From DSWT01 sp035420085 (lineage in GTDB: Bacteria; Chloroflexota; Anaerolineae; B4-G1; SLSP01): a stretch of DNA of 64,000 nt. Below are positions 50,149 through 58,743 of this stretch, piece after piece. Position 1 is the first letter of the stretch. Each line of letters begins with the position of its first letter. A model generated the notes under the pieces. It saw only the letters and a list, made by a program, of their open reading frames with translations. It was not told the DNA's origin and did no database searches. A program made the translations under genes and the position numbers. Location of the stretch: contig DAOLUH010000009.1 of the NCBI GenBank assembly GCA_035420085.1, forward strand, positions 62,001-126,000, read 5' to 3'.

Positions 50149-51477
50149 ATGGATGATATACTCTCACAAGAAACCCGGCTCGGACAGGTCGAAAACGCGA
50201 TCAATACCTATTCTCGCCCCAGCGATCTCAAGATCACCGATTTGCGTTACGCGGTGGTGTGGTCGAACTACGATTACCCGATCATTCGCCTCGACACGAA
50301 CCAGGGCGTATACGGCATCGGCGAGGTGCGCGACGCGGGCCACCCGGAAAATGCGCTGCAATTTAAGAGTATGCTGCTCGGCCAGAATCCCTGCAATGTG
50401 GACATGATCTTCCGCACGATCAAACAGTTCGGTAACTGGGGGCGCGAGGGTGGCGGCGTCTCCGGCATCGAGCTGGCGCTGTGGGACCTGGTCGGCAAGG
50501 TCTACGGTGTGCCGTGCTACCAGTTCCTCGGCGGCAAGTACCGCGACAAAATTCGCATCTACGCCGACACGCCCGAACCGGATGAACCAACCCCGCAGGC
50601 TTACGCACAACGCGCGCTCGGTCGCAAGCAGATGGGCCTCACGTTCATCAAGTGCGACGTGCGCATCCAGACCTTGCAAGACATCGAAGGCGGCATGGTG
50701 GGCCAGCCGACGAAGTTCGAGTACGGCATGGGCCAACGCTGGCGCGCGCCGGGCAGCGGACAGGTCGTCAAGGTGACGGACAAGGGCATTGCTGCGCTCG
50801 CCGCCGTGCTTGGCATGGTGCGCGAGGCCGTCGGGTGGGACGTGTCGCTGTGCATCGACCATTACGGGCACGGCTATATGACCGCCAAGGAGGTCATCAA
50901 GCTGGCGGAGGCGCTCGAGCCTTACGCACTGGCGTGGATGGAAGACCCGATGCCGCTGATGGACGTGGCCGGGCACAAGCGCGTCACCGACGCGGTGAAA
51001 GTGCCTATCGCCGCCGGAGAAGATTGGTATCTCTGGGACGGTTTCCGCCCGTTCATCGAGGCGCGCGCGGTGGACATCATCCACCCTGACCTGCTGACCT
51101 CCGGCGGGATGTTGGAGACGAAGAAAATCGCCGACTACGCTGAACGGTACGGCATCCCCACCGGGCTGCACTTCGCCGGCTCGCCGATCGCGTTCATGGC
51201 CAATCTGCACACGGCAGCGGCGATTCCAAGCTTCATCGCGTTGGAGCACCACGGCCTCGATCTGCCTTTCTGGAGTAGCCTGGTGACGGGGCTGGACGAC
51301 CCGCTGATGGAAGACGGCTACGTCAACGTGCCGGAGAAGCCCGGCCTGGGCGTGGACTTGAACTACGAAGGCATTCGGGCGCAACTGCGCGACTTCAGCG
51401 GCCTCTTCGAGCCGACCGAGTATTGGAACACGCCCAAACTCGGCTTCTGGCAACCGGATCGGGTGTGGGATAAATAA
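50149..51477 (+). CDS. Enolase-superfamily (mandelate racemase/muconate lactonising type) enzyme
   Basis: 442 residues. N-terminal capping domain (YDYPIIRLDTNQGVYGIGEV) and a (beta/alpha)7beta barrel with metal ligands in CIDHYGHGYM, AWMEDPMP and AAGEDWYLWDG, and a His in GLHFAGSP. The Mg2+-dependent enzyme abstracts a proton alpha to a carboxylate, usually dehydrating a sugar acid. Sugar-acid dehydration would fit the carbohydrate theme of the window. ATG 50149 chosen for AAGGAGG 6 nt upstream. Confidence 0.88.
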   Translation: MDDILSQETRLGQVENAINTYSRPSDLKITDLRYAVVWSNYDYPIIRLDTNQGVYGIGEVRDAGHPENALQFKSMLLGQNPCNVDMIFRTIKQFGNWGREGGGVSGIELALWDLVGKVYGVPCYQFLGGKYRDKIRIYADTPEPDEPTPQAYAQRALGRKQMGLTFIKCDVRIQTLQDIEGGMVGQPTKFEYGMGQRWRAPGSGQVVKVTDKGIAALAAVLGMVREAVGWDVSLCIDHYGHGYMTAKEVIKLAEALEPYALAWMEDPMPLMDVAGHKRVTDAVKVPIAAGEDWYLWDGFRPFIEARAVDIIHPDLLTSGGMLETKKIADYAERYGIPTGLHFAGSPIAFMANLHTAAAIPSFIALEHHGLDLPFWSSLVTGLDDPLMEDGYVNVPEKPGLGVDLNYEGIRAQLRDFSGLFEPTEYWNTPKLGFWQPDRVWDK

Positions 51478-51485
51478 TCCTGGCT

Positions 51486-51555
51486 AGTCTCAACGGATTT
51501 AGCGGATTCAACGGAAGAATATCCGTAAAAGTCCGTTGAATCCGTTGAGAGATTT
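51486..51555 (+). repeat. AACGGATTTAG/AATCCGTTG array with inverted halves
   Basis: CAACGGATTTAGCGGATTCAACGG units followed by complementary GTCCGTTGAATCCGTTGAG units; the first half of the gap 51478-52027. Confidence 0.85.
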
Positions 51556-51589
51556 TTTTAGGATGTTTGTCACTTGAAACAAGTGCCAT

Positions 51590-51617
51590 TTGACATATTT
51601 CGATTCTGTTGTAAAAT
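51590..51617 (+). promoter_or_regulatory. Promoter of the ilv-leu operon
   Basis: TTGACA (51590-51595), 16-nt spacer, TAAAAT (51612-51617), in AT-rich sequence. Expected transcription start near 51624, ahead of the leader peptide. Confidence 0.7.
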
Positions 51618-51646
51618 CTAAGCTAATTAAATCTAAACTGAAACCG

Positions 51647-51802
51647 ATGTTAATGGATACAGACCAACGCGCCCATAACGCAATACGCGCCCCCATTGCC
51701 CCCAGCAATCCTTTGCTGGGGCTGTTGCTAGTGGTCTTGGTTATTATTGTGCTCCTTAACGGGAGCACATGGGCGGTCGCGTTGGCAAAGATAAGGCCAT
51801 AG
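51647..51802 (+). CDS. Branched-chain amino acid leader peptide of the ilv operon
   Basis: 51 codons from ATG 51647 (49 from ATG 51653). Residues 23-37 are LLGLLLVVLVIIVLL, 14 of 15 being Leu, Val or Ile; the remainder of the peptide is ordinary. It ends 29 nt before an intrinsic terminator that lies ahead of ilvB. Classical logic for attenuation: with charged tRNA short, the ribosome stalls on the block 51713-51757 and the terminator does not form. It has no conventional ribosome site, a weak point. The reading frame could also be seen as a short membrane helix. Confidence 0.8.
   Translation: MLMDTDQRAHNAIRAPIAPSNPLLGLLLVVLVIIVLLNGSTWAVALAKIRP
51700..51776 (+). promoter_or_regulatory. Leader hairpins and candidate antiterminator arm
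   Basis: Stem 1: CCCCAGCAA (51700-51708) with TTGCTGGGG (51713-51721). Stem 2: GTGCTCC (51749-51755) with GGAGCAC (51762-51768). Then GGGCGG (51771-51776), which can pair with CCGCCC (51835-51840) inside the terminator and so prevent it from forming. Confidence 0.6.
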
Positions 51803-51831
51803 TAGGACAAAGTATATCAAGGAACCAGCGG

Positions 51832-51857
51832 AAGCCGCCCAAAAGGGCGGCTTTTTT
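51832..51857 (+). terminator. Attenuator terminator before ilvB
   Basis: AAGCCGCCC (51832-51840), loop AAAA, GGGCGGCTT (51845-51853) and a T-run (51852-51857): a textbook intrinsic terminator inside the operon leader. Confidence 0.92.
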
Positions 51858-51869
51858 GTTGGATGAATA

Positions 51870-52010
51870 GGGAGTAAGGAGTAAGGAGTAAGGAGTAAGA
51901 AGTAAGAAGTAAGAAGTAAGGAGTAAGAAGTAAGGAGTAAGAAGTAAGGAAAGGCGCGTGTTTCCGCTGTCTCTGCCATACTCCCTACTCCATACTCCAT
52001 ACTCCTAAAA
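51870..52010 (+). repeat. GGAGTAA/GAAGTAA 7-bp array with inverted second half
   Basis: At least 13 units of GGAGTAA or GAAGTAA, about 25 unique bases, then ATACTCC and CTACTCC units. Fills the space between the attenuator terminator and the ilvB ribosome site AGGAGGAGCG. Confidence 0.92.
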
Positions 52011-52027
52011 ACAGGAGGAGCGAGGGG

Positions 52028-53752
52028 ATGAAGAAAACTGGCGCAGAAATTGTATGGGCGATGCTCGAACACGAGGGGGTCGAGGTCGCCTTTGGGATTC
52101 CGGGGGGGACCATCATGCACACGTATCACCCCCGGCGCAACTACGGCGTGCATCACGTGCTGGTGCGGCACGAGCAGTGCGCGGCGCACGCGGCGGATGG
52201 CTATGCGCGGGCTTCCGGCAAGGTCGGCGTGGCGATTGCGACCTCCGGGCCTGGCGCGACGAATCTCGTCACCGGCATTGCTACCGCGATGATGGATTCA
52301 TCGCCGATCGTGTGCATCACCGGGCAGGTCTCCACGCCCGTCATCGGCACGGACGCTTTCCAGGAAGTGGACATCACTGGCATCACGTTGCCGATCACCA
52401 AGCACAACTATCTGGTTTCGGATGTCGAAGAATTGGCCGAGGTCATCCATGAAGCCTTCTACATTGCCCGCAGTGGGCGGCCGGGGCCGGTGCTTATCGA
52501 TATCCCCAAGGATGTACAGCAGAAATCCACCGAATTTGAGTATCCCGATGACAAGGTTGACCTGCCAGGCTATCATCCCGTGGGCAAAGGCGATCCTGAC
52601 CTGGTGGCAAAGGCCGCGCAACTCATCAACCGGGCCGAGCGCCCGGTGATCTTGGCCGGGCAGGGTGTGATGATGTCCGGCGCGATGGACGCGCTGCGCG
52701 CGTTCGCCGAGAAAACAGACACCCCGGTTGCCTTCACGCTGTTGGGGAAGGGCGGCTTCCCGGAGTCGCATCCGCTGGCTCTCTCGCTGATGGGGATGCA
52801 TGGCGAGGTCTTCGCCAATCGCGCGATCCAGCAGGCCGATTTGCTGCTGGCCTTTGGAATGCGCTTCGACGACCGCGTGACCGGCCGCCTGGATGCCTAC
52901 GCGCCGTTCGCGCAAAAGATTCACGTGGATATGGATGCCGCCGAACTCAACAAGGTCGTCAAGACCGATGTGCCGATTCACGGCGACTTGCGCCAGGTGC
53001 TCGAACAATTGCTGCCATTGGTGCTGCCCAATGAACACCCGCTGTGGTTGGAGCGTATTGCAGAATGGCGCGCGCAGAGCCACAAGCGCAACATCATCAA
53101 CCGTCCCGAAAACGGTCATTTGGTGGCGGCGCACTTTATCAATGAAATCTGGGAAGCCACAGAAGGGCAGGCTATCGTCGTCACCGACGTAGGCCAGCAC
53201 CAGATGTGGGCCGCGCAGTATTACCCCACGAGCTATCCCCGCCAGTTCATCACTTCCGGTGGGCAAGGGACCATGGGCTTCGGCCTGCCCGCGGCGATGG
53301 GTGTGCAGATGGCGCGTCCCGACAAGGAAGTGTGGGTGATCGCTGGCGACGGCGGCTTCCAGATGACGATGCACGACCTGGCGACGATCGTTCAAGAGAA
53401 GCTCCCCATTCGTATTGCGATTTCCAACAATCACTATCTGGGCATGGTGCGTCAGTGGCAGGAGTTCTTCTACGATAAGAATTACGAAGCCACGCGCTTG
53501 TTGAACCCCGATTTTGTGAAACTGGCCGAAGCCTATGGCATCCCGGCGTGGCACGCAAAGAACCGGCGGCAGGCGCGGGAAGCGATTGCAGCCGCGCGTG
53601 CGTGCAATGGGCCCGCTTTGATCGATTTCGAGATCGCCAACACCGGCGACGAAGCGAACGTTTACCCGATGGTGCCAGCCGGCGCGGCGCTGCACGAGAT
53701 GATCGAGCGCCCGACTTACGTGACGGCGTCGCAACAGGTTGCAGTGGGGTAG
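52028..53752 (+). CDS. ilvB: Acetolactate synthase large subunit
   Basis: 574 residues. TPP-dependent; makes acetolactate from pyruvate or acetohydroxybutyrate with 2-ketobutyrate. Catalytic Glu region VRHEQCAAHAADGYARASG, SGPGATNLVTGIATA, the TPP/Mg motif GDGGFQMTMHDL ... NNHYLGMVRQWQEF and FAD-domain features. Strong AGGAGGAGCG ribosome site. First gene of the operon, after the attenuator, and followed 10 nt later by its regulatory subunit. Confidence 0.96.
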   Translation: MKKTGAEIVWAMLEHEGVEVAFGIPGGTIMHTYHPRRNYGVHHVLVRHEQCAAHAADGYARASGKVGVAIATSGPGATNLVTGIATAMMDSSPIVCITGQVSTPVIGTDAFQEVDITGITLPITKHNYLVSDVEELAEVIHEAFYIARSGRPGPVLIDIPKDVQQKSTEFEYPDDKVDLPGYHPVGKGDPDLVAKAAQLINRAERPVILAGQGVMMSGAMDALRAFAEKTDTPVAFTLLGKGGFPESHPLALSLMGMHGEVFANRAIQQADLLLAFGMRFDDRVTGRLDAYAPFAQKIHVDMDAAELNKVVKTDVPIHGDLRQVLEQLLPLVLPNEHPLWLERIAEWRAQSHKRNIINRPENGHLVAAHFINEIWEATEGQAIVVTDVGQHQMWAAQYYPTSYPRQFITSGGQGTMGFGLPAAMGVQMARPDKEVWVIAGDGGFQMTMHDLATIVQEKLPIRIAISNNHYLGMVRQWQEFFYDKNYEATRLLNPDFVKLAEAYGIPAWHAKNRRQAREAIAAARACNGPALIDFEIANTGDEANVYPMVPAGAALHEMIERPTYVTASQQVAVG

Positions 53753-53762
53753 GAGGTGCAAG

Positions 53763-54260
53763 ATGCAAAGTACATTGGTGGCTCTGGTCGAAGACAAACC
53801 CGGTGTGCTGACGCGCGTCGCTAGTCTGTTCCGGCGGCGGAATTACAACATCGAAAGCCTGACGGTGGGCCACACCGAAAACCCCGGCGTCTCCCGCATG
53901 ACAATCGTGGTGGACAGCAGTCGCACCAACGTGGAGAAAGTGGCGCAGAACCTTTACAAGCTGGTCAACGTGATCCAGGTCGAAGACGTGACCGAACAAC
54001 CTACCGTGCTGCGCGATCTGGCGCTCATCAAAGTGCAGGCCGACGGCGGCAGCCGGCGCTCCGAGATCATGCAGCTCGTGGACACCTTCCGCGCCCGCGT
54101 CGTCGATGTGGCGCTGGATTCGCTGATGGTCGAGGTGACCGGCACGGAAGACAAGATCGACGGCCTGGTGGATGTACTGCGTCCTTATGGCATCGTCGAG
54201 ATGGTGCGCACAGGCCGTGTCGCTATGGCGCGCGGCAAAGCGGGGAATGGGCACAAATAA
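53763..54260 (+). CDS. ilvN: Acetolactate synthase small (regulatory) subunit
   Basis: 165 residues. ACT domain (residues about 3-75: ALVEDKPGVLTRVASLFRRR, SLTVGHTENPGVSRMTIVV) that binds valine for feedback inhibition, then the C-terminal IlvH domain. Forms a complex with the large subunit. ATG at 53763 follows GGAGGTGCAAG. Confidence 0.95.
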   Translation: MQSTLVALVEDKPGVLTRVASLFRRRNYNIESLTVGHTENPGVSRMTIVVDSSRTNVEKVAQNLYKLVNVIQVEDVTEQPTVLRDLALIKVQADGGSRRSEIMQLVDTFRARVVDVALDSLMVEVTGTEDKIDGLVDVLRPYGIVEMVRTGRVAMARGKAGNGHK

Positions 54261-54300
54261 GGAAGTAGGGAGTAAGGAGTATGGAGTAAGGGCGTTTTCA
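54259..54300 (+). repeat. GGAGTAA-type 7-bp array, short
   Basis: GGAAGTAGGGAGTAAGG-type units just after the ilvN stop, followed by CCCATACC/CCCATAACC units that are not their complement. Confidence 0.8.
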
Positions 54301-54352
54301 ACCCACAACCCATAACCCAGATCCCATACCTAACACGAGGAGAGAGAGGACT

Positions 54353-55408
54353 ATGACGAAGATCGATTTTGGTGGCATTGTGGAAGATGTGGTGACGCGG
54401 GAGGAATTTCCGCTGGAGAAAGCGCGCGAGGTGCTCAAGGATGAGGTCGTCGCGGTGCTGGGGTATGGCGTACAGGGGCCGGCGCAGTCGTTGAATATGC
54501 GCGATAACGGCATCCACGTCATCGTCGGGCAGTGGAAGGGCGATCAGGCGGCGTGGAACAAAGCCGTCGCCGATGGGTGGGTGCCCGGCGAGACGCTGTT
54601 CGACCTCGAAGAGGCGGTGGATCGCGGGACGATCATCCAATACCTGGTCTCCGATGCGGCGCAGATGATGACATGGCCGCGCATCAAGCCGCACCTCAAG
54701 CCGGGGGACGCGCTGTACTTCTCGCATGGCTTTTCCATTGTTTACAGCAATCAGACCGGTGTCGTCCCACCCGACAACGTGGACGTGATTATGGTCGCGC
54801 CCAAAGGCTCCGGGACGAGTGTGCGCGCGAATTTCCTCGCGGGGAGCGGTATCAACGCCAGCTTCGCGGTGGAGCAGGACTACACGGGCCGCGCGGAAGA
54901 ACGCACGATTGCGCTCGGCATCGCTATCGGCGCGGGGTATCTGTTCCCCACCACTTTCCGTAACGAAGTCTACAGCGACCTGACCGGCGAGCGCGGCGTG
55001 TTAATGGGCGCGCTGGCGGGCATCATGGAGGCGCAGTACAACCTGCTCCGCAAGCACGGCCACACACCGAGCGAAGCCTTCAACGAAACCGTCGAGGAAC
55101 TCACACAGAGCCTTATCCGCCTGGTGGACAAGAACGGCATGGATTGGATGTACGCCAACTGCTCCACCACCGCGCAACGTGGCGCGCTCGATTGGCGCCA
55201 CCAGTTCCGCAAGGCCGTCGAGCCGGTCTTCGATTGGCTGTACGAAAGCGTTGTCTCCGGCGAGCAGACGCGCATCGTGCTCCAGGCCAACAGCGCGCCC
55301 GATTATCGGGAAAAGCTCGGCGAAGAGCTGCGCGAAATGCGCGAATCGGAAATGTGGCGCGCCGGCGCGGCGGTGCGGTCGTTGCGACCGGAGAATTGGG
55401 GCAAGTAG
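54353..55408 (+). CDS. ilvC: Ketol-acid reductoisomerase
   Basis: 351 residues. Rossmann domain (GYGVQGPAQSLNMRDNG), APKGSGTSVR with catalytic Lys, and the all-alpha domain with metal-binding Asp and Glu in DLTGERGVLMG and MEAQYNLLRKHGH. Converts acetolactate to dihydroxyisovalerate with NADPH and Mg2+. The GERGVLMG motif is the usual class I/II signature. GAGAGAGGA ribosome site. Stop codon is at the edge of an array. Confidence 0.95.
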   Translation: MTKIDFGGIVEDVVTREEFPLEKAREVLKDEVVAVLGYGVQGPAQSLNMRDNGIHVIVGQWKGDQAAWNKAVADGWVPGETLFDLEEAVDRGTIIQYLVSDAAQMMTWPRIKPHLKPGDALYFSHGFSIVYSNQTGVVPPDNVDVIMVAPKGSGTSVRANFLAGSGINASFAVEQDYTGRAEERTIALGIAIGAGYLFPTTFRNEVYSDLTGERGVLMGALAGIMEAQYNLLRKHGHTPSEAFNETVEELTQSLIRLVDKNGMDWMYANCSTTAQRGALDWRHQFRKAVEPVFDWLYESVVSGEQTRIVLQANSAPDYREKLGEELREMRESEMWRAGAAVRSLRPENWGK

Positions 55409-55505
55409 TAAGTAAAGTGTAAAGAGTAAAGAGTAAAGAGTAATGAGTAAAGAGTACAGGAAACCAATGACTTGTTACTCATTTCTCATTACTCGTTACT
55501 ATTAA
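55406..55505 (+). repeat. AGAGTAAA-type 7-bp array with inverted half
   Basis: AAGAGTA, AAGAGTA, ATGAGTA units, a short unique spacer, then TTACTCA, TTCTCAT, TTACTCG units. Starts at the ilvC stop. Confidence 0.9.
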
Positions 55506-55518
55506 CGAGGAGAACTCA

Positions 55519-57090
55519 ATGTCTGACGATGGGGTTGGCATTAAGGATAAAGTTGCCATTTTCGATACGACGCTGCGCGATGGCGAGCAGTCGCCGGGTG
55601 CGGCGCTGAACATCGACGAGAAGATCGAGATCGCCCGCGTGTTGCAGGATATGGGCGTGGATGTGATCGAAGCGGGATTTCCCATTTCGTCGCCCGGCGA
55701 TTTCAAAGCCGTGCAGCGCATTTCGCAGGAGATTCGCCATTGTACCGTGTGCGGGTTGACCCGCGCGCGCCAGGCGGACATCGACGCGGCGGTTGAGGCG
55801 CTCAAGGATGCGGCGCGCCCGCGTATTCACACCGGGTTGGGCGTTTCGGACGTTCACATTCAGTACAAGCTGCGCACCACCCGCGAGAAGGCGCTGGAAA
55901 TGGGCGTCGAGGCGGTCAAGTACGCGCGGAAGTTTGTGGAGGACGTGGAGTATTTCACTGAGGACGCCGGGCGCGCCGATCCAGCGTACCTGTATCGCGT
56001 GTTGGAAGCGGTGATTGACGCCGGGGCCACCGTCGTCAACATCCCCGACACGACCGGCTACACGACGCCTGTCGAGTTTGGCGCGCTCATCGCGGGTATC
56101 AAGAACAACGTCCCAAACATTGACCGGGCCGTGATCTCCGTCCACTGTCACAATGACCTGGGGATGGCGACGGCGAACGCGCTGGCGGGCATCCTCAACG
56201 GCGCGCGGCAGGCGGAAGTGACCGTCAACGGCATCGGCGAGCGGGCGGGCAACACCTCGATGGAAGAGGTCGTGATGGCATTGCGGACGCGTCGAGATGT
56301 GTTTGGGGTGGATACGAATATTCGCACGCAGCACTTTTACTCGGTCAGCAAGCTGGTGAGCCAGTTGACAGGCATCCCGGTGCAGCCGAACAAGGCAATT
56401 GTGGGCGCCAACGCCTTCGCGCACTCGTCCGGCATCCACCAGGATGGTGTGCTCAAAGAGCGCACGACCTACGAGATCATCGATCCGCGCGATGTGGGCG
56501 TGCCCGATTCGGCGATCATCCTCTCGGCGCGCTCTGGGCGGCACGGCCTGCGCCACCGGCTGGCAGAATTGGGCCTCATTCTGGACGAAGAGCAGTTCGA
56601 GAAGGTGTACGAGCGTTTCCTGAAGGTCGCCGACCAGAAGAAAACGGTCGATACCCGCGACCTGGAAGCGATTGTCGCCGACGAGGCCCGCATGTTCTTT
56701 GAGGAGACGTATCATCTGGAACAGGTGCAGGTGAGCTGCGGTAGCCGGAGCATCCCCACGGCCACGGTGCGCATCAAGGGGCCGGATGGGACCGTGGTGT
56801 GCGACGCCGATCACGGCACCGGGCCGGTGGACGCCGTCTATCGCGCGATCAACCGCGTCATCGGCGAACCGAACGAGCTGATTGAGTACTCGGTACAAGC
56901 CGTCACCGAAGGCATTGACGCGGTAGGGCGGGTGACGATCCGTATCCAGGCCGAAAAGCCCGTCAATGGCGGCGTTCGGCGCATCTTCAGCGGTCACGGC
57001 GCGGATACTGACATCATTACCGCCAGCGCCAAAGCGTACATGTTCGCGCTGAATCGTTTGATCGCGGCGCGGCGTGAGGCAGTTAAGTAA
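55519..57090 (+). CDS. leuA: 2-isopropylmalate synthase
   Basis: 523 residues. TIM barrel with FDTTLRDGEQSPGAAL, AGFPISSPGDF, metal-binding HCHNDLGMATANAL, and the NGIGERAGNTSMEEVVMAL motif, then the C-terminal allosteric LeuA-dimer domain that senses leucine. Condenses 2-ketoisovalerate with acetyl-CoA. CGAGGAG ribosome site. Full length for the family, so feedback control is expected. Stop codon abuts an array. Confidence 0.94.
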   Translation: MSDDGVGIKDKVAIFDTTLRDGEQSPGAALNIDEKIEIARVLQDMGVDVIEAGFPISSPGDFKAVQRISQEIRHCTVCGLTRARQADIDAAVEALKDAARPRIHTGLGVSDVHIQYKLRTTREKALEMGVEAVKYARKFVEDVEYFTEDAGRADPAYLYRVLEAVIDAGATVVNIPDTTGYTTPVEFGALIAGIKNNVPNIDRAVISVHCHNDLGMATANALAGILNGARQAEVTVNGIGERAGNTSMEEVVMALRTRRDVFGVDTNIRTQHFYSVSKLVSQLTGIPVQPNKAIVGANAFAHSSGIHQDGVLKERTTYEIIDPRDVGVPDSAIILSARSGRHGLRHRLAELGLILDEEQFEKVYERFLKVADQKKTVDTRDLEAIVADEARMFFEETYHLEQVQVSCGSRSIPTATVRIKGPDGTVVCDADHGTGPVDAVYRAINRVIGEPNELIEYSVQAVTEGIDAVGRVTIRIQAEKPVNGGVRRIFSGHGADTDIITASAKAYMFALNRLIAARREAVK

Positions 57091-57183
57091 TGAGAAATGA
57101 GTAATGAGAAATGAGTCATGAGTGAAACATTCAACTCGTAACTCTTTACTTTTTACTCTTTACTCTTTACTCTTTACCAATCA
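57089..57183 (+). repeat. TGAGAAA/GAGTAAT-type array with inverted half
   Basis: ATGAGAA, ATGAGTA, ATGAGAA, ATGAGTC units at the leuA stop, unique spacer, then TTTACTC and CTTTACT units. Confidence 0.9.
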
Positions 57184-57203
57184 CTAAAAACAGGAGGAAA
57201 GCG

Positions 57204-57395
57204 ATGGATACGCAAACAGTCAAACAGGAAGAGCAGGTTATGGTCGTCGAGGAAACGCGGCACAGTGAACATTTGTGGGAACACTTCCCGGAGCCACGCG
57301 GGTATTCCATGCGTTGGGACGGGTTCGCGCTGGATTTTTCGGCGCAGCGCAACGGGCGCCCCACGGAATATCCTATCGAGCCGAAAGGCCGCTAG
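57204..57395 (+). CDS. 63-residue microprotein between leuA and leuC
   Basis: Charged, acidic N-terminal half with TRHSEHLWEHFPEPRGYSMR and a C-terminal DGFALDF ... RPTEYPIEPKGR. No signal, membrane segment or cysteine. CAGGAGGAAAGCG gives a near-ideal ribosome site, and its stop lies 11 nt before the leuC start. The strong site and tight fit in the operon argue for expression; I do not recognise the family. It may modulate the isopropylmalate isomerase. Confidence 0.65.
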   Translation: MDTQTVKQEEQVMVVEETRHSEHLWEHFPEPRGYSMRWDGFALDFSAQRNGRPTEYPIEPKGR

Positions 57396-57405
57396 GGGGC
57401 ATAGC

Positions 57406-58674
57406 TTGAGGGGGCACACATTAGCAGAAAAACTTATTGCGTCTCATGTGCCCGGCAGTGACGGCGTGCGTCCAGGTGACCTCGTCGAGGTCAACGTAGA
57501 CGTGGTGCTGGCGAACGACATCACCGCGCCGATCTCGTTGCGTGAGTTCGAGAGCCTGGGGGTAGAGCGCGTGTTCGACCCGGAGAAGGTCGTACTCGTT
57601 GCCGATCACTTTGCGCCGAACAAGGACATCAAGTCCGCCGAGCAGTGCAAGGCGATGCGCGAGTTCGCCCGCGCGCAGGGGATTGCACACCACTACGATG
57701 TGGGGCGCATGGGCATTGAACACGTTTTGCTGCACGAACAGGGCCTCGTCTTGCCAAGCGACGTAGTGGTAGGGGCGGATTCGCACACCTGCACCTACGG
57801 CGCGCTGGGCGCTTTCGCCACCGGCATGGGATCAACGGACATCGCCGTAGCGATGGCGACCGGCAGCATTTGGATGCGCGTGCCGGAGACGATTCGTTTC
57901 GAGTACACGGGGACGCGGCAGCCCTGGGTGGGCGGCAAGGACCTGATCCTCTACACGATTGGGCAGATCGGCGTGAGCGGCGCGCTGTACATGGCGATGG
58001 AATTCGCCGGGCCGGTGGTGGATGCGCTGCCGATGTCCGACCGCTTCACGATGTCCAACATGGCCATTGAGGCTGGCGGCAAGGCCGGGTTGTTCGCTGT
58101 GGACGACACCACGCGCGAGTACGTCGCCGGGCGCGCCAAACGCGATTATCAGGTCTATGCTTCCGATGCGGACGCGGTCTACGCGCGGGTTGTTACGATT
58201 GATGTGAGCGATATGGAACCGCAGGTATCGTTCCCGCATCTGCCGGAGAACGCGAAGCCGGTCAGCGAAGCCGCCGGTATCAAGGTTGACCAGGCCGTTA
58301 TCGGCTCCTGCACCAACGGCCGGCTGGAAGACTTGCGCGTCGCGGCGCAGATTCTGACGGGCCGGCGCGTGCATCCGGACGTGCGTTGCATTGTCATCCC
58401 CGGCACGCAACAGGTCTACCTGGATGCGCTGCGCGAGGGGTTGGTGGAAGCGTTCATCGAAGCCGGAGCCGTGGTGAGCACGCCGACGTGCGGGCCGTGC
58501 CTGGGGGGGCACATGGGTATCCTGGCCGCTGGTGAGCGCGCCGTCAGCACGACCAACCGCAACTTCCGCGGTCGCATGGGACATCCCGACAGCGAAGTCT
58601 ACCTGAGTGGCCCGGCGGTTGCGGCGGCCTCCGCCATTGCGGGAACGATTGTGCATCCAGAAGAGGTAATCTAA
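57406..58674 (+). CDS. leuC: 3-isopropylmalate dehydratase large subunit
   Basis: 422 residues. The 4Fe-4S ligand cysteines are in GSCTNGRLED and PTCGPCLGG; other aconitase-type blocks are GADSHTCTYGALGAFATGMG and GRMGHPDSEVYLSGP. Isomerises 2-isopropylmalate with the small subunit. The start is probably TTG 57406 (MRGHTLAEKLIASH), with TAGGGGG at 57393-57399; longer frames run back through the microprotein. Confidence 0.94.
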   Translation: MRGHTLAEKLIASHVPGSDGVRPGDLVEVNVDVVLANDITAPISLREFESLGVERVFDPEKVVLVADHFAPNKDIKSAEQCKAMREFARAQGIAHHYDVGRMGIEHVLLHEQGLVLPSDVVVGADSHTCTYGALGAFATGMGSTDIAVAMATGSIWMRVPETIRFEYTGTRQPWVGGKDLILYTIGQIGVSGALYMAMEFAGPVVDALPMSDRFTMSNMAIEAGGKAGLFAVDDTTREYVAGRAKRDYQVYASDADAVYARVVTIDVSDMEPQVSFPHLPENAKPVSEAAGIKVDQAVIGSCTNGRLEDLRVAAQILTGRRVHPDVRCIVIPGTQQVYLDALREGLVEAFIEAGAVVSTPTCGPCLGGHMGILAAGERAVSTTNRNFRGRMGHPDSEVYLSGPAVAAASAIAGTIVHPEEVI

Positions 58675-58730
58675 AGAAGCAAGAGGCAAGAGGCAAGAAC
58701 GGAAACTCTGTATCCTGCACCCTGCATCAT
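58675..58730 (+). repeat. AAGAGGC-type short array
   Basis: AAGAAGC, AAGAGGC, AAGAGGC, AAGAACG units immediately after the leuC stop, then CCTGCA, CCTGCA units of another type before leuD. Confidence 0.7.
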
Positions 58731-58743
58731 TAAGGAGCTATTT

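Noticed and set aside
50164..51453. 429-codon minus-strand frame opposite the enolase-superfamily gene
   Set aside because: Antisense shadow; the plus strand shows all metal ligands and a good ribosome site.
51590..51802. TTG at 51590 as the start of the leader peptide
   Set aside because: That TTG is the -35 box of the promoter; transcription starts downstream, so only ATG 51647 or 51653 can be used.
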